Shown here: positions 17,686 through 25,282 of the stretch, one piece after another
Layout of the letters: every line of letters begins with the position of its first letter
Position numbering within the stretch: position 1 is the first letter of the stretch
From: Cupriavidus taiwanensis LMG 19424
GTDB taxonomy: Bacteria; Pseudomonadota; Gammaproteobacteria; Burkholderiales; Burkholderiaceae
NCBI RefSeq assembly: GCF_000069785.1
Contig: NC_010528.1
Location: forward strand, 496,001-560,000
DNA length: 64,000 nucleotides
Direction: 5' to 3'
Translations under genes and position numbers: made by a program
The notes under the pieces: model-generated
Database searches by the model: none
What the model was told of the DNA's origin: nothing
The model's input: only the letters and a program-made list of their open reading frames with translations

Positions 17686-18852
17686 ATGAATATCCATGAG
17701 TATCAAGGCAAGGAAATCCTGCGCAAATACAATGTGCCGGTTCCGCGCGGCATCCCCGCGTTCTCGGTTGACGAGGCCCTGAAGGCCGCAGAACAACTCG
17801 GCGGCCCGGTGTGGGTTGTCAAGGCGCAGATCCACGCGGGTGGCCGCGGCAAGGGCGGCGGCGTCAAGGTTGCCAAGAGCATGGACGAGGTCAAGACCTA
17901 CGCGTCCAACATCCTGGGCATGCAGCTGGTCACGCACCAGACCGGTCCGGAAGGCAAGAAGGTCAATCGCCTGCTGATCGAAGAAGGCGCCGACATCAAG
18001 AAGGAACTGTACGTTTCGCTGGTGGTGGACCGCGTTTCGCAGAAGATCGCGCTGATGGCGTCGAGCGAAGGCGGCATGGACATCGAGGAAGTCGCTGCCC
18101 ACACCCCGGAAAAGATCCACACGCTGATCATCGAGCCGTCGACCGGCCTGACCGATGCTGACGCCGACGACATCGCCCGCAAGATCGGCGTGCCCGACGC
18201 GAGCGTGGCGCAAGCCCGCCAGGCCCTGCAAGGCCTGTACAAGGCGTTCTACGAAACGGATGCTTCGCTGGCCGAAATCAACCCGCTGATCCTGACCGGC
18301 GACGGCAAGGTGATCGCGCTGGACGCCAAGTTCAACTTCGACTCGAACGCGCTGTTCCGTCATCCGGAAATCGTCGCCTACCGCGACCTGGATGAAGAAG
18401 ACGCCAACGAAATCGAAGCCTCGAAGTTCGACCTGGCCTACATCTCGCTGGACGGCAACATCGGCTGCCTGGTGAACGGCGCCGGCCTGGCCATGGCCAC
18501 CATGGACACCATCAAGCTGTTCGGCGGCGAGCCGGCCAACTTCCTCGACGTGGGCGGCGGTGCCACCACCGAGAAGGTGACCGAAGCCTTCAAGCTGATG
18601 CTGAAGAACCCGAACGTGCAGGCCATCCTGGTCAACATCTTCGGCGGCATCATGCGTTGCGACGTGATCGCCGAGGGCGTGATCTCGGCCTCGAAGGCCG
18701 TGTCGCTGAACGTGCCGCTGGTCGTGCGCATGAAGGGCACCAACGAAGAACTGGGCCGCAAGATGCTGGCTGACTCGGGCCTGCCGATCATCTCGGCCGA
18801 CACGATGGAAGAAGCCGCCCAGAAGGTCGTGGCTGCCGCCGCCGGCAAGTAA
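17686..18852 (+). CDS. sucC: Succinyl-CoA synthetase (ADP-forming) beta subunit
   Basis: Beta subunit of 388 residues, exactly the usual length, catalysing with SucD the step succinyl-CoA to succinate with nucleotide formation in the TCA cycle. It starts [20 protein letters not shown], carries the ATP-grasp lysine/glycine region [15 protein letters not shown], and the CoA-ligase domain with FLDVGGGA and [22 protein letters not shown] precedes the ATG. It forms an operon with sucD 88 bases downstream. Confidence 0.97.
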   Translation: MNIHEYQGKEILRKYNVPVPRGIPAFSVDEALKAAEQLGGPVWVVKAQIHAGGRGKGGGVKVAKSMDEVKTYASNILGMQLVTHQTGPEGKKVNRLLIEEGADIKKELYVSLVVDRVSQKIALMASSEGGMDIEEVAAHTPEKIHTLIIEPSTGLTDADADDIARKIGVPDASVAQARQALQGLYKAFYETDASLAEINPLILTGDGKVIALDAKFNFDSNALFRHPEIVAYRDLDEEDANEIEASKFDLAYISLDGNIGCLVNGAGLAMATMDTIKLFGGEPANFLDVGGGATTEKVTEAFKLMLKNPNVQAILVNIFGGIMRCDVIAEGVISASKAVSLNVPLVVRMKGTNEELGRKMLADSGLPIISADTMEEAAQKVVAAAAGK

Positions 18853-18940
18853 GCCGAGGCGCCGTTACCCAATACAAGCGAACTTCGGCAGCGCGCGTGG
18901 CCTTTGCCCGCGCTGCCAGAGTCAAGCAAAGGACGAAAGC

Positions 18941-19822
18941 ATGTCGATTCTGATCAACAAAGACACCAAAGTCATCACCCAGGGCATCACCGGCAAGACC
19001 GGCCAGTTCCACACCCGTGGCTGCCGTGACTACGCCAACGGCAAGAACGCGTTCGTCGCCGGCGTGAACCCGAAGAAGGCCGGCGAAGACTTCGAAGGCA
19101 TTCCCATCTACGCCAGCGTCAAGGACGCCAAGGCCCAGACAGGCGCCACCGTGTCGGTCATCTACGTGCCGCCCGCAGGCGCCGCTGCCGCGATCTGGGA
19201 AGCCGTTGACGCCGACCTGGACCTGGTGGTCTGCATCACCGAAGGCATCCCCGTGCGCGACATGATGGAAGTCAAGGACCGCATGCGCCGCGAGAACAAG
19301 AAGACCCTGCTGCTCGGGCCGAACTGCCCAGGCCTGATCACGCCGGACGAAATCAAGATCGGCATCATGCCGGGCCACATCCACAAGAAGGGCCGCATCG
19401 GCGTGGTGTCGCGCTCGGGCACGCTGACGTACGAAGCCGTGGGCCAGCTGACCGCGCTGGGCCTAGGCCAGTCGTCGGCTGTCGGCATCGGCGGCGACCC
19501 GATCAACGGCCTGAAGCACATCGACGTGATGAAGATGTTCAACGACGATCCGGAAACGGACGCCGTGGTCATGATCGGTGAGATCGGCGGTCCGGACGAA
19601 GCCAATGCGGCCCACTGGATCAAGGACAACATGAAGAAGCCGGTGGTTGGCTTCATCGCTGGCGTGACCGCGCCTCCGGGCAAGCGCATGGGCCACGCCG
19701 GCGCGCTGATCTCGGGCGGTGCCGACACCGCCCAGGCCAAGCTGGAAATCATGGAAGCCTGCGGTATCAAGGTGACCAAGAACCCGTCGGAGATGGGCCG
19801 CCTGCTGAAGGCGATGCTGTAA
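18941..19822 (+). CDS. sucD: Succinyl-CoA synthetase alpha subunit
   Basis: Alpha subunit of 293 residues. The CoA-binding Rossmann region is seen in QGITGKTGQFHTRG, the swivel region in LGPNCPGLITPDE, and the phosphohistidine loop in GHAGALISGGADTAQAK. A ribosome site (AAAGGACG) precedes the ATG. The pair sucCD is followed by a half copy of the dispersed repeat and then a strong terminator. Confidence 0.97.
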   Translation: MSILINKDTKVITQGITGKTGQFHTRGCRDYANGKNAFVAGVNPKKAGEDFEGIPIYASVKDAKAQTGATVSVIYVPPAGAAAAIWEAVDADLDLVVCITEGIPVRDMMEVKDRMRRENKKTLLLGPNCPGLITPDEIKIGIMPGHIHKKGRIGVVSRSGTLTYEAVGQLTALGLGQSSAVGIGGDPINGLKHIDVMKMFNDDPETDAVVMIGEIGGPDEANAAHWIKDNMKKPVVGFIAGVTAPPGKRMGHAGALISGGADTAQAKLEIMEACGIKVTKNPSEMGRLLKAML

Positions 19823-19833
19823 GGTCTGCTTGC

Positions 19834-19859
19834 CGTTCCCGCTGTGGCGGGAATGACGG
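19834..19859. repeat. Half copy of the dispersed palindromic repeat
   Basis: A single GTTCCCGC...GCGGGAAT hairpin unit with the CGTT and TGACGG flanks seen in the full copies, but without the core and second hairpin. Confidence 0.6.
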
Positions 19860-19866
19860 CTGTGTG

Positions 19867-19899
19867 ATGCCCCCGCCCTTCGGCGGGGGCATTGTTTTT
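19867..19899 (+). terminator. Terminator of sucCD
   Basis: ATGCCCCCGCC and GGCGGGGGCAT form an 11-bp stem with a CTTC loop, followed two bases later by TTTTT. Confidence 0.92.
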
Positions 19900-19935
19900 C
19901 CGGCGAGTGATCCCGGCGCCAGGAAAACCCCGAAA

Positions 19936-20025
19936 GATTACAGGATTGAAATGTAATCGAAAGGTTCGTGGGTTAAACAGTCATGTCTGCGCTTTCAGAC
20001 ATCCGAACACCCGTCAGATGACGGG
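19936..20025 (+). promoter_or_regulatory. Leader with three consecutive hairpins before the TerC-family gene
   Basis: Three perfect 6-7 bp stems follow each other: GATTACA/TGTAATC (19936-19958, nine-base loop), ATGTCTG/CAGACAT (19983-20002, six-base loop) and CCCGTC/GACGGG (20010-20025, loop AGAT). They end 50 bases before the GTG start. TerC-family genes are often controlled by manganese riboswitches of the yybP-ykoY class, but I do not see that class's conserved bases here. Confidence 0.4.
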
Positions 20026-20075
20026 GCGCGCCAGTACATAGAACCGCTACTACATAGAACTCGAGGAGCCTCCCC

Positions 20076-20771
20076 GTGGAACTGCTGTCTTCCACCACTT
20101 TCTGGATTGCGTTGGGATCGATCATCCTGACCAACATCGTCCTGTCCGGCGACAACGCGGTGGTGATCGCGCTCGCCTCGCGCAACCTGCCGCCGGCCCA
20201 GCAGAAGAAAGCCATCTTCTGGGGCAGCGCCGCCGCCATCATCATGCGCGTGGTGCTGACCGTGGCCGCGGTCAAGCTGCTGAGCCTGCCGTACCTGAAG
20301 ATCATCGGCGCCGTGCTGCTGGTCTACATCGGCGTGCAACTGCTGACCGGCGAGGACGATGAGGACGGCCATGACGCCAAGGACAATATCTGGGCCGCGA
20401 TCCGTACCATCCTGATCGCCGACCTGGTGATGTCGCTGGACAACGTGGTCGCCGTGGCTGCCGCCGCGCAGAAGGGCCCGGAAGGCAGCCAGCTGCTGCT
20501 GCTGATCGTCGGCCTGGGGCTGTCGATCCCGCTGATCGTGTTCGGCAGCACCCTCCTGCTCAAGGTGATGGAGCGCTTCCCGGTCATCATCGTGCTGGGC
20601 GCCGCGCTGCTGGGATACCTTGCTGGCGAGATGCTGGTCAGCGACCCGGTCGATGCCGCCTGGTTCGAAGTCCACGTGCCGCACGCCCACCTGGTCTTCG
20701 GCGCCGCCGGCGCGATCCTGGTGGTGATCATCGGCAAGCTGCTGAGCCGCCGGTCGGCACAGGCCGCCTGA
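20076..20771 (+). CDS. TerC/YjbE-family integral membrane protein
   Basis: Membrane protein of 231 residues with about seven helices. The TerC signature is duplicated: NIVLSGDNAVVIALA in the first helix pair and DLVMSLDNVVAVAAA in the middle, with Asp/Asn pairs that likely form a metal path. Members of this family are linked to tellurite resistance and manganese export, and recently to metal loading of exported proteins; which applies here is not known. The start is GTG, with GAGGAG seven bases before it. A structured leader precedes it and a strong terminator follows. Confidence 0.88.
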   Translation: MELLSSTTFWIALGSIILTNIVLSGDNAVVIALASRNLPPAQQKKAIFWGSAAAIIMRVVLTVAAVKLLSLPYLKIIGAVLLVYIGVQLLTGEDDEDGHDAKDNIWAAIRTILIADLVMSLDNVVAVAAAAQKGPEGSQLLLLIVGLGLSIPLIVFGSTLLLKVMERFPVIIVLGAALLGYLAGEMLVSDPVDAAWFEVHVPHAHLVFGAAGAILVVIIGKLLSRRSAQAA

Positions 20772-20791
20772 CGGCAATCAGCCTATGCGGG

Positions 20792-20818
20792 AAGGGCGGC
20801 CAGCTGGCCGCCCTTTTT
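20792..20818 (+). terminator. Terminator of the TerC-family gene
   Basis: AAGGGCGGCCAG/CTGGCCGCCCTT is a perfect 24-base palindrome ending in a T-run. Confidence 0.9.
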
Positions 20819-20880
20819 CGTTGGGCGCGGCGCCACGTGTGTCGGTGCCCGCGCCAACTAACTCATGTGAGTGATCGCAC

Positions 20881-21018
20881 TTTTTGTCGCGCTTGCCTGT
20901 GATAGCGGTCCCGGGTGACAATTTTTGGCGCAAGCGGCAAGCCTCACCCCGACGGGTGACGAAATTTGTCGCTTTTCACCCCCTACCGATGGGGGATGTG
21001 CCTGGCACACTTGCTGCT
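20881..21018 (+). promoter_or_regulatory. Sigma-54-type promoter and possible PilR sites for pilA
   Basis: CTGGCACACTTGCTGCT at 21002-21018 keeps the invariant GG and GC of sigma-54 promoters at the correct spacing (GG 21004-21005, GC 21016-21017). Upstream are three T-rich tracts ending in TGTC or its complement: TTTTTGTC at 20881, GTGACAATTTTT at 20915 and AAATTTGTC at 20962. These resemble PilR sites known from Pseudomonas pilA. The first unit also borders an AT-rich patch. The whole 20819-21087 stretch holds no gene. Confidence 0.6.
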
Positions 21019-21087
21019 CAATCGTCCCCGCGTCACGCAACCGAAGACGTGCAACGCTTAACCAAAATCTCTTCGAGGGGTCAAATC

Positions 21088-21582
21088 ATGCAACGGGTAC
21101 AACAACTGAAGAAGCTGGGCCGCCGCGTCCAGAAGGGCTTTACGCTGATCGAACTGATGATCGTGGTGGCGATCATTGGTATCCTGGCGGCGATTGCGAT
21201 TCCGCAGTATCAGGATTATGTGACGCGGTCGCGGTGGTCGAGCCCGCTCACGGAAATTGCCCCGCTGAAGCAAGCGATTGCACAATGTGCGCAAGTGTCC
21301 GGTGGTAACTTGACCGCATGTGGAACGCTTGCCCAGCTTACCGCTGCGACCGGTTACCCGGCTGTACCGACTCCGGCTGGTGTTACTCTGCTGTTTGGCG
21401 CGGGTGCGCCCACTGCCCCAACCGCGACCACGACTACTATTGAGTTGACCGCGACGGCAAACAACTTGGGCGCAGCAAACGGTTGTGTCGTAACTCTTAC
21501 CGGCACCAGCAACGCGAACTCGATCGTTTGGACTGGAGCGACGACGGGAGCGACCTGCACGCGTGCCCAGACCGGTATCTAA
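21088..21582 (+). CDS. pilA: Type IV major pilin
   Basis: Prepilin of 164 residues: a basic 17-residue leader ending in Lys-Gly, cut before Phe by prepilin peptidase ([15 protein letters not shown]), with Glu5 of the mature protein present. After the long N-terminal helix it has four cysteines: an early pair in [13 protein letters not shown] and a C-terminal pair about 23 residues apart. Between them is a Thr/Ala-rich stretch ([17 protein letters not shown]) that could accept O-linked sugar. Codon choice is less GC-rich than in neighbours. A pilin glycosyltransferase gene follows, after a terminator. The predicted promoter is sigma-54 dependent. Confidence 0.95.
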   Translation: MQRVQQLKKLGRRVQKGFTLIELMIVVAIIGILAAIAIPQYQDYVTRSRWSSPLTEIAPLKQAIAQCAQVSGGNLTACGTLAQLTAATGYPAVPTPAGVTLLFGAGAPTAPTATTTTIELTATANNLGAANGCVVTLTGTSNANSIVWTGATTGATCTRAQTGI

Positions 21583-21604
21583 AAATTCTCTAGATGCTGT
21601 AACG

Positions 21605-21627
21605 AAAGCGCCTTCGGGCGCTTTTTC
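21605..21627 (+). terminator. Terminator of pilA
   Basis: AAAGCGCC-TTCG-GGCGCTTT followed by TTC; a stable tetraloop hairpin 22 bases after the pilin stop. Confidence 0.9.
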
Positions 21628-21678
21628 TTTGCCTCACGGCCACGCTATCATGCGCCTTTTCCCAACCCAGGCGCCGCA

Positions 21679-23493
21679 ATGCCGCCGTCCCGGCCAAACT
21701 TCTCGTCGGCTGTCCTCATCGCAGCAATCGTCATCCCGCTGCTGGTCTCCCGGCACACGCTGCCGCTAGCGACGCTCTACGGCGAATGGGCCGCCGCGCT
21801 GTGCAGCATGGTCGCGGTTGCTGCCGTCGTGTTTCAAGCGGTTCGCAGGCCAGTTGTCTCGACTGACGCCTCTTCTGCATCGATGCCGCTGATCTCACTG
21901 CTATTTCTGTGGCTTGTCGTCGTCAGCCTGATCTTCGCGAGCCTGGGACACTCCGACGTTTCCGGCAGCCGCCTGATGACTGTCCTGACGTTGCTTCTCG
22001 GCGCAGCCGTGGCATCGGCTGCATGGTGGTACCGCCGCATGCAGACTGGCAGCGCATTGGACACCGTGGACGCCCTTGCCATTGCGGCGCTGATTGCCGG
22101 ACTGCTCGGTACCGTTACGCAGTGGGTTCAACTCTTCCACCTCGAACCCCGCTCCTTCGGCCTCGTCTCCACCTACTTCTACGACACCAACCGCCGCCTC
22201 TGGGGCAACCTGAACCAGCCCAACCACCAGGCCACCGTCCACGGCCTCGCACTGGTCGCGTCGGTGTGGCTGGCCTCGCGCGGGCGTTTGCGCTTTCCGA
22301 TGTGGCTTGCCGCGGTGGCCTTGCTGGAAAGCGGCATCGTGCTGTCCGGCTCGCGTACCGGCGTGCTGCATGTGGGCCTTGCCGCGGGCTACGCGATGAT
22401 TGCGGCATGGCTGGCGCGAGGCGAGCGGCGCGGAGCTGATCCGATGCGGCGCCCGGTCGGACTGGTTGTCGCTGCCGTTGCCATGGTGGCGATGCTGCTG
22501 GTGCTGCAATCCACGATCAAGGCGGCAGGGCAGGCCTTCGACTGGCGCCTGTTCGACACCGTCGCCCAGCTCGAAGCCGAAGATCAGATCTCAGCGCGGG
22601 GCGCGCTGTGGGCGCACGCCATCGCCATGTTCCGCGCCCATCCGTGGTTCGGCGTCGGCTGGGGGGAGTTCGGCTGGGCGCAATTCCAGCAGCTCGATCA
22701 GGTCGGCGTGAAGGTCGAGATGTCGCTGCACGCCCACAACGCGATTCTCGATCTGCTGGCGAAGACCGGGATCGTCGGCACCGCTGGCGTGGCCGTGATC
22801 CTGCTGGCGTGGCTGTGGCGGGTGGTGCGGGCGCGGTTGTGGCATGGCGATGCCGAGGAGCGCAGGCAGACGGTGCTGGTGCTGACCTGGCTGGCGATGC
22901 TGTGCGCGCATTCGATGCTGGAATACCCGCTGCATTACCTGTATTTCTTCCTGCCGTTCTGCTTCATGCTGGGGTGGCTGGAGCCGTCGGGCTTCGGGCG
23001 CTGGCGGGTGCCGTTGCCGGTGGCGCGGGGGCTGGCGCTGGCGTTTGTCGCGGTGGCAGCGGTGGTGCTGGGCACCATGTGGCAGGACTATCGCCGCGCG
23101 GAGGCGCGCGAGTATGCCAGCAATGAAGGCCGCGAGGCCTTGCCGATGCCGCGCTTCTGGTTTCGCCAGCATGCGACGGCCGATGCGGCAGGACAGGCCG
23201 CGATCACGCCCGAGAATGCCGCGGCACTGCTGCCGCAGCATGTGGCGGCGGTGCACTTGCTGCCGACTCCCGCCATGATCGCGCGCACGGCATGGCTGCT
23301 GGCGCTGACGGGTGATGCCGCGCAAGGCCGGCAGTGGATGGAGCGCCTGCGCTGGTACTACCTTGGCGACGAGGCCGCGCAGTACGCGACGATCGCGCAG
23401 GCGTGCCGCGGCGTGAAGGCGGACCAGCGCCCGCAGGCGTTCTGCGGGTGGGTGGCTGACCGCTCGCGGCGGCTTGCGCCGGGCCGGGACTGA
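21679..23493 (+). CDS. pglL: PglL/TfpO-type O-oligosaccharyltransferase (Wzy_C ligase family)
   Basis: Inner-membrane protein of 604 residues with about a dozen helices. It carries the PglL-specific motif WGNLNQPNHQATVHGLALV after residue 170, the Wzy_C ligase core (SGSRTG, then a periplasmic loop with WFGVGWGEFGWAQF and HAHNAILDLLAKTGIVG), and a C-terminal soluble domain with several short helices. Such enzymes move lipid-linked glycans onto serine or threonine of exported proteins, classically pilin. Its position 97 bases after pilA makes that pilin the likely target, though a general role is also possible. An O-antigen ligase is the main alternative. Confidence 0.88.
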   Translation: MPPSRPNFSSAVLIAAIVIPLLVSRHTLPLATLYGEWAAALCSMVAVAAVVFQAVRRPVVSTDASSASMPLISLLFLWLVVVSLIFASLGHSDVSGSRLMTVLTLLLGAAVASAAWWYRRMQTGSALDTVDALAIAALIAGLLGTVTQWVQLFHLEPRSFGLVSTYFYDTNRRLWGNLNQPNHQATVHGLALVASVWLASRGRLRFPMWLAAVALLESGIVLSGSRTGVLHVGLAAGYAMIAAWLARGERRGADPMRRPVGLVVAAVAMVAMLLVLQSTIKAAGQAFDWRLFDTVAQLEAEDQISARGALWAHAIAMFRAHPWFGVGWGEFGWAQFQQLDQVGVKVEMSLHAHNAILDLLAKTGIVGTAGVAVILLAWLWRVVRARLWHGDAEERRQTVLVLTWLAMLCAHSMLEYPLHYLYFFLPFCFMLGWLEPSGFGRWRVPLPVARGLALAFVAVAAVVLGTMWQDYRRAEAREYASNEGREALPMPRFWFRQHATADAAGQAAITPENAAALLPQHVAAVHLLPTPAMIARTAWLLALTGDAAQGRQWMERLRWYYLGDEAAQYATIAQACRGVKADQRPQAFCGWVADRSRRLAPGRD

Positions 23494-23494
23494 C

Positions 23495-24010
23495 CTAGTA
23501 GTACGGATACGGACTGTAGTAGACCGGCGGCGGGGGCGGCGGATAGTAGTACCGCGGCGCCGGCGCCGGGACGGCGGCCACGCGCCCCGGCACGGGCACG
23601 CGATTGCCGCTGGCGTACATGCACTGCACATAGGCCGCGTCGTACTGCTGTTGCGTGCCATAGCCGGCGTATTGCGCATTGCCGGCACCGACCGCAGCAC
23701 CCGTGAGCAGGCCGACGCCCGCACCCACCGCCGCACCCGATCCGCCGTTGAAGGCCGCGCCCGCGGCAGCGCCCAGCGCGGTGCCGACCACCGCGCTGCC
23801 GACCGCGGCATTGTTGGCCGCCTGGGCCGAAGACACTCCGCCGACGCGCCCGAGGGCGAATTGCCGGCAGTTGTAGTCGTCGGCGCGGAACTGTTCGAAG
23901 TTCTTGCCGGTGCCGGGCAGCGCCATCACGCTGGGCCCGGAGGGCAGCACGGCGCAGGCGCCGAGGGCTAGGGTGGCCACGGCCAGCGTGGCGCGGGTCA
24001 GGGCATGCAT
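23495..24010 (-). CDS. Glycine-zipper lipoprotein with Tyr/Pro-rich tail
   Basis: Exported protein of 171 residues. A lipobox (LALGAC) marks it as a lipoprotein. Residues about 64-110 form an alternating Gly/Ala glycine-zipper segment (AAVGSAVVGTALGAAAGAAF and on), likely membrane-inserting or oligomerising. The C-terminus is rich in Tyr and Pro (RYYYPPPPPPVYYSPYPYY). Family members are outer-membrane proteins of unknown role. It follows the next gene's homologue in the same operon, 14 bases apart, and ends one base from the pglL stop on the other strand. Confidence 0.78.
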   Translation of the reverse strand: MHALTRATLAVATLALGACAVLPSGPSVMALPGTGKNFEQFRADDYNCRQFALGRVGGVSSAQAANNAAVGSAVVGTALGAAAGAAFNGGSGAAVGAGVGLLTGAAVGAGNAQYAGYGTQQQYDAAYVQCMYASGNRVPVPGRVAAVPAPAPRYYYPPPPPPVYYSPYPYY

Positions 24011-24024
24011 GGTGTCACCCGGTG

Positions 24025-24459
24025 TCAGGAATTGGGCGAGGGCTGCGCCGGCACGCGTTGCCAGCCGCCGGGGCAGGATGCGACGTAAGGGTAGTAGCCT
24101 TCCGGCTGGCTGCAGTGGTACCACCAGCCCTGCTGCGGCATGACGCCGTCCGGGCCGGGGGCGGGCACCGGGCCGTTCGGGCCTTGCTCGATGTATTGCG
24201 GCGGCGCCTCTGGCACCGCGACCACGGCGGGCGGGTAGTAGTACGGAGCGGGGTAGCCGTAGGGATAGCCGCCGTAGAATGCGCCCGGCCCGAGATAGAT
24301 GCCGACGCCTACGCTGGTGCGTGTCTTGACCATGCCGTCGCGCAGATCGCCGCCATGCCAGGCGGCATCGTGGAGATCGGCCCGCCCGGCAAGGGCGGCG
24401 CCGCTGGCGGCCGTGGCCGCGAATGCCAGGGCGATCTGGCAGAGCATGCGCCCGTTCAT
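24025..24459 (-). CDS. Exported Tyr/Pro-rich protein of unknown function
   Basis: Protein of 144 residues with a signal peptide (hydrophobic stretch ending ASGAALA). The mature part has a short folded-looking region with GVGIYLGPGAFYGGYPYGY, a Pro/Tyr-rich linker, and a C-terminal segment with QGWWYHCSQPEGYYPYVASC followed by PGGWQRVPAQP, whose two cysteines may pair. I recognise the C-terminal type from several beta-proteobacterial exported proteins but no function. GAGGTAG precedes the ATG. Upstream gene of a two-gene operon with the glycine-zipper lipoprotein. Confidence 0.75.
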   Translation of the reverse strand: MNGRMLCQIALAFAATAASGAALAGRADLHDAAWHGGDLRDGMVKTRTSVGVGIYLGPGAFYGGYPYGYPAPYYYPPAVVAVPEAPPQYIEQGPNGPVPAPGPDGVMPQQGWWYHCSQPEGYYPYVASCPGGWQRVPAQPSPNS

Positions 24460-24692
24460 GGTATCTACCTCTTCCCCGCGCGCGCCGCGGACCGGGTCAG
24501 CCGGCCGCCATCGCTGGCGGCCCGCAATCGTATTGAATACCAAATTGTCGCGCGCGGATGGCGGCGACGGCGTGCGTGGAAATGTGGCGTTACCTTTATT
24601 ACCAGGGAAGCAATATGGCGTAAGAAGCGGCCGCGTCCGCCCTCGCCGGGCGTACCGCGGGCATCACGCAAGCCGTGCCGCGAGGACAGGGA

Positions 24693-25172
24693 TCAGCCTG
24701 CCGCCATCCAATCCCCGGACTTGCCCCCATGCTTCTCCAGCAGCTTCACATTGCCGATCACCATGCCGCGGTCCACCGCCTTGCACATGTCATAGATCGT
24801 CAGCAGCGCGACCTGCACGCCGGTCAGTGCCTCCATCTCCACGCCGGTCTGGCCCCGGGTCTCGGTGCGCACGACACAGGCGACGGTGGCCGTGGCCTCG
24901 TCCAGCACGAACTCGACCGCCACCTTGGTCAGGCCGATCGGGTGGCACAGCGGGATCAGGTCGGCGGTGCGCTTGGTGGCCATGATCGCCGCCACGCGGG
25001 CGATGCCGATCACGTCGCCTTTTTTGGCACTGCCGTCGCGCACCAGGGCGAAGGTGGCAGGCTGCATGGTGATGGTGCCGGTGGCCACCGCGACGCGGTG
25101 GGTGCTGGCCTTGTCGCCGACGTCGACCATGTGGGCTTGTCCGGCGGTGTCGAAATGGGTGAGCTGGGTCAT
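24693..25172 (-). CDS. moaC: Cyclic pyranopterin monophosphate synthase MoaC
   Basis: Molybdenum cofactor enzyme of 159 residues, the standard length, which with MoaA converts GTP to cyclic pyranopterin monophosphate. Signature segments are [52 protein letters not shown], and the catalytic-site helix [11 protein letters not shown]. The ATG of MTQLTHFD was chosen from family length. It stands alone and is divergent from the M48 protease gene by about 110 bases. Confidence 0.96.
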
Positions 25173-25282
25173 GATCGAAGGCTTCGGGCGAACTGCATGC
25201 ATCGGAGTTGCCAGGGCCACCCGGAGGCGTCTGAACGACGCGTCCGATGGGAACGGCCACGGGAGGCCGCTATCATAGCAAC

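Noticed and set aside
19823..20075. Known yybP-ykoY manganese riboswitch before the TerC-family gene
   Set aside because: The conserved GGGGAGUA-type and internal-loop bases of that class are not seen; only unclassified hairpins are.
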